A stretch of 64,000 bases of DNA from an uncultured Prevotellaceae bacterium (GTDB taxonomy: Bacteria > Bacteroidota > Bacteroidia > Bacteroidales > Bacteroidaceae). The notes under the pieces are model-generated. The model saw only the letters and a program-made list of their open reading frames with translations. It was not told the origin of the DNA and ran no database searches. The stretch lies in NCBI GenBank assembly GCA_902764705.1, contig CACWWZ010000019.1, forward strand, positions 23,753 through 87,752. The letters run 5' to 3'. A program made the translations under genes and the position numbers. Positions 61,516-64,000 of this stretch are shown one piece after another; within the stretch, counting starts at the first letter, position 1; each line of letters starts with the position of its first letter.

Positions 61516-62751
61516 AAACATCTGACTGACGCGACGGATGCCGGCCACGAGGGTGTCGATTTCTTCTTTTGTGTTATAAAGAGCAAACGAGGCGCGGACG
61601 GTGCCAGAGATGCCGAGACGATCCATTAGCGGTTGGGCACAATGATGTCCCGTGCGGACGGCAATGCCCAGGCGGTCGAGTAAGGTACCCATGTCCAAGT
61701 GGTGGATGTTGCCGACGTTGAAAGAGACAACGGCGTCCTTGTCGGCGGCAAAACCGCCAGCCACAGGACACGGACCGTAGATTTTCATGCCCTCGATGGT
61801 TTGCAGCTGTTCCATGCAGTAGCGGGTGAGTTCCTGCTCGTGTTGCTGGATGGCGTCGAAACCAATGGCGTCGATGTATTCTATGGCTTTGGCCAGTCCG
61901 TGGGTAGCCACATAATCAGGCGTGCCAGCCTCGAACTTAAACGGCAGGCGTTCGAAGGTCGTCCGTTCCCACGTCACCTTATCAATCATTTCGCCACCGC
62001 CCTGATAGGGAGGCAATTTCTCCAGCCATTCCTCCTTGCCGTATAGCACACCGATGCCTGTCGGGCCGTACATCTTATGACCGCTGAAAGCGAAAAAGTC
62101 GCAATCCATGGCCTGCACATCCACCTTGAAGTGAGGCGTGCTTTGGGCACCGTCAACCAGAACAGGGATGCCGTGCTCATGGGCAATCTTGATAATCTTC
62201 TCGACGGGATTAATGGTTCCCAGCACATTGCTGACATGAGCCACACTGATGATCTTCGTCTTTTCAGTAATCATCGACTCCAGCATGTCCAGACACAAAA
62301 TACCATCATCGGTAATGGGCAGGTGCTTTACAATGATGCCCCGTTCCATTGCTTGAAGCTGCCATGAAACGATGTTAGAGTGATGTTCCATGTCTGTGAC
62401 TATCACTTCGTCGCCTTCTTGCATCTGACTTTCGCAGAACGATGTGGCGATAAGATTAATGGCCTCGGTAGTGCCACGAGTGAAGATGATTTCCTCGATT
62501 TTCCTGGCGTTGATAAACTGACGTACCTTTTCGCGTGCTGCTTCGTGCAAATCAGTAGCCTGTTGTGAGAGGTAGTGTACGCCACGATGTACGTTGGCAT
62601 TCACATTCAGGTATTCGTCGCGCATGGCATCCAAAACACAAAGCGGCTTCTGCGTGGTGGCAGCATTGTCTAAATAGACCAGTGGTTTTCCGTATATTTC
62701 CCTTGACAAGATGGGAAAGTCAGCTCTTATTTTTTCTATGTCGTACATCAT
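61513..62751 (-). CDS. sufS: Cysteine desulfurase SufS
   Basis: A 412-residue PLP enzyme that supplies sulfur for SufBCD. Seen: YLDNAATTQKP at the N terminus, FTRGTTEAINLIA, VDGAQSTPHF, the PLP lysine in FSGHKMYGPTGIG and the catalytic cysteine (about 371) in RTGHHCAQP. These assign it to the group II SufS type. The start is 62751 (or 62748); the longer frame to 62772 overlaps the promoter. It lies 33 kb from sufBCD, whereas many Bacteroides carry sufS directly after sufD. Confidence 0.95.
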   Translation of the reverse strand: MMYDIEKIRADFPILSREIYGKPLVYLDNAATTQKPLCVLDAMRDEYLNVNANVHRGVHYLSQQATDLHEAAREKVRQFINARKIEEIIFTRGTTEAINLIATSFCESQMQEGDEVIVTDMEHHSNIVSWQLQAMERGIIVKHLPITDDGILCLDMLESMITEKTKIISVAHVSNVLGTINPVEKIIKIAHEHGIPVLVDGAQSTPHFKVDVQAMDCDFFAFSGHKMYGPTGIGVLYGKEEWLEKLPPYQGGGEMIDKVTWERTTFERLPFKFEAGTPDYVATHGLAKAIEYIDAIGFDAIQQHEQELTRYCMEQLQTIEGMKIYGPCPVAGGFAADKDAVVSFNVGNIHHLDMGTLLDRLGIAVRTGHHCAQPLMDRLGISGTVRASFALYNTKEEIDTLVAGIRRVSQMF

Positions 62752-62769
62752 TACATGAATAATTTGCGG

Positions 62770-62801
62770 CAAAGGTACGTAAAAACGGGAGAAATGCCAA
62801 A
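62770..62801 (-). promoter_or_regulatory. Consensus promoter of sufS
   Basis: On the minus strand TTTG (62798-62801), N20, TACCTTTG (62770-62777), 18 bp before the start at 62751. Confidence 0.83.
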
Positions 62802-62833
62802 TTTATTTTAAAATAATATAAATGAATGCAAGT

Positions 62834-62867
62834 TTTGTACGAAATCTGCATCTAATCACTATCTTTG
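62834..62867 (+). promoter_or_regulatory. Promoter of the OmpA-family gene
   Basis: TTTG 62834-62837, N22, TATCTTTG 62860-62867, 35 bp before the start at 62903. Confidence 0.75.
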
Positions 62868-62902
62868 CACTCGCATTTAGTATTAATTTAAACTGAACAA
62901 CG

Positions 62903-63736
62903 ATGAAGAAAAGTATTTTTATGATTTCGCTGGTGTCAGTGCTGCTGATGTCCAGTTGTGCTTCCAAGAAGGACCTTGTGGCCTGTCAGGAAGAAAATAA
63001 AGCTTTGCAGTCTAACTATCAGGACACTAAGGAGCAGTTGGCTGCATCAACCACTCGTGTTGCAAGTCTTGAAGAGCAAATTGCTGAACTTCGTAAGGCA
63101 AATGCAACATTGCAGGCTGCGCTTGACAAGAGTCTTGCAAACACCAGTCAGAACAATGTCAGCATTGAGAAGTTGGTTGATCAGATTAACGAGTCTAACC
63201 AGTATATCCGCCATCTGGTAGAGGTGAAGTCGAAGAGTGACTCACTGAATATGGTACTGACCAACAATCTCACTCGCTCGCTTTCAAAGGAAGAACTGAA
63301 GGAGGTCGATGTTCAGGTGTTGAAGGGTGTGGTATATATCTCGCTGGCAGACAACATGCTTTATAAGAGCGGTTCTTATGAGATTAACGACCGTGCTGCT
63401 GAGACACTGTCTAAGATTGCCAAGATTATCAAGGACTACAAAGACTATGATGTGTTGATAGAGGGTAATACTGATGATGTTCCTATTAAGCGCGAGAACA
63501 TCCGCAACAACTGGGACCTTTCTTGTCTCCGTGCTTCAAGTGTTGTTCAGGCCTTGCAGAACAACTATGGTGTAGATCCCAAGCGTTTGACGGCTGGTGG
63601 TCGTGGTGAGTACAATCCAGTTCAGCCGAACACTACCGAGGTCGGTAAGCAGCGCAACCGCCGTACACAGATTATTATTACTCCGAAACTGGATGAGTTT
63701 ATGGATCTGATAGGTCAGGCTCCTGACGGAGAATAA
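62903..63736 (+). CDS. OmpA-family peptidoglycan-associated lipoprotein
   Basis: A 277-residue lipoprotein (lipobox LLMSSCASKK, Cys 19). Residues about 25-90 form a coiled coil (ACQEENKALQSNYQDTKEQLAASTTRVASLEEQIAELRKANATLQ). The C-terminal OmpA domain (about 150-262) has YKSGSYEINDRAAETLSKIAKIIKDYKDYDVLIEGNTDDVP, NNWDLSCLRASSVV and TAGGRGEYNPVQPN...RNRRTQIII, including the Asp/Arg residues that bind peptidoglycan. It tethers the outer membrane to the cell wall. Monocistronic, with a terminator downstream. Confidence 0.92.
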   Translation: MKKSIFMISLVSVLLMSSCASKKDLVACQEENKALQSNYQDTKEQLAASTTRVASLEEQIAELRKANATLQAALDKSLANTSQNNVSIEKLVDQINESNQYIRHLVEVKSKSDSLNMVLTNNLTRSLSKEELKEVDVQVLKGVVYISLADNMLYKSGSYEINDRAAETLSKIAKIIKDYKDYDVLIEGNTDDVPIKRENIRNNWDLSCLRASSVVQALQNNYGVDPKRLTAGGRGEYNPVQPNTTEVGKQRNRRTQIIITPKLDEFMDLIGQAPDGE

Positions 63737-63758
63737 TATATATTATAAGGTATATGGG

Positions 63759-63798
63759 ATTGGAGATTTGATTTAAGTCAAGTCTCCAATTTTTTTTT
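63759..63798 (+). terminator. Intrinsic terminator after the OmpA-family gene
   Basis: A 14-bp stem (attggagatttgat/gtcaagtctccaat, with wobble pairs) is followed by a run of eight or more T residues. Confidence 0.9.
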
Positions 63799-63828
63799 GC
63801 AAAAAATATGCTTTTTTCTTTCAAAAAG

Positions 63829-64000
63829 TTTGGAGGAACAGAAAATTAATCGTACCTTTGCACCCGCTTTCAGGGAGAGTCCTGAAAAAGCAATCCCAAA
63901 AAGAGTTCTTTGAAAGACTTACATAGACAGAGAAAGAAGTAGTACGAGAAGCGAGTATTTAATGTTTAATGTTTAATCTTTAATGTTTAACTTTTAATAT
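63829..64000 (+). promoter_or_regulatory. Probable rRNA operon promoter and leader (continues past window)
   Basis: A perfect promoter (TTTG 63829-63832, N20, TACCTTTG 63853-63860) is followed by a leader with agttctttgaaagac (about 63904-63918, boxA-like) and ttacatagacag. In Bacteroidota genomes this wording typically precedes 16S rRNA. No rRNA sequence itself is inside the window. A heptamer repeat (gtttaat) runs from 63959 to the end. Confidence 0.6.

Overview
The window comes from the chromosome of a member of the Bacteroidota, most likely the Prevotella/Segatella group. Evidence for this: many promoters of the TTTG-N19..22-TAnnTTTG type (for example 44091-44122, 56589-56620, 62770-62801); a SUF operon, rubrerythrin, BspA-type leucine-rich surface proteins and DUF4369/DUF4251/DUF3826/DUF3109-type proteins typical of the phylum; and a rich set of pectin-directed glycoside hydrolases (GH2, GH95, GH106, PL1). 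I saw no tRNA gene, complete rRNA gene, CRISPR array, transposase or phage gene.

Layout. 1-8980: 3' end of RNase R, a KDG-type sugar kinase, a SIMPL-domain protein, a four-gene ECF sigma operon (3390-5637), then a leftward operon of iron alcohol dehydrogenase, PdxA2-like dehydrogenase and DUF1537 four-carbon acid sugar kinase. 9227-13862: an exonuclease, an unusual kelch-membrane-AraC regulator and a BspA-like surface protein. 13863-14511: a gene-free stretch full of inverted repeats. 14512-18497: a GH95 enzyme paired with a fucose-isomerase-like protein. 18675-28969: rimP-nusA-infB, a SpoIIE-type phosphatase and sufBCD, all rightward. 29094-39128: a compact GH2-GH106-esterase-GH2 operon. 39281-44705: a thioredoxin-like lipoprotein, Ung, a DUF3109 protein, a second GH95 (leftward) and rubrerythrin. 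44776-51705: a FucP-like transporter divergent from a PL1 pectate lyase, a DUF3826 protein and a large beta-helix protein. 51717-61485: a more variable region with an SDR, a beta-barrel, an HU-like protein with a repeat-rich leader, a sigma/mini-FecR pair, RNase HII, an orphan MNT antitoxin with a toxin remnant, a three-gene BspA operon and a 17-residue-repeat protein. 61513-64000: sufS, an OmpA lipoprotein and what looks like the promoter and leader of an rRNA operon running off the window.

Functionally, the GH95, GH106, GH2, esterase, PL1, FucP-like and isomerase genes, with the KDG kinase, read as a dispersed pectin (rhamnogalacturonan) utilisation set. It has no SusC/SusD pair and no hybrid two-component sensor in the window.

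The most unusual theme is repeat DNA. It includes heptamer/octamer tandem repeats in nearly every gap of the rimP-sufD run, in-frame microsatellite-like and palindromic insertions in conserved enzymes (RNase R, GH95, GH2, GH106, PdxA2, DUF1537 kinase, RNase HII), and 21-bp tandem dyads in the leader of the HU-like gene. A second 21-bp array lies upstream of a lipoprotein gene, and a promoter-hairpin element occurs at two loci. Gene calls are from reading translated sequence and known motifs; no database search was run.
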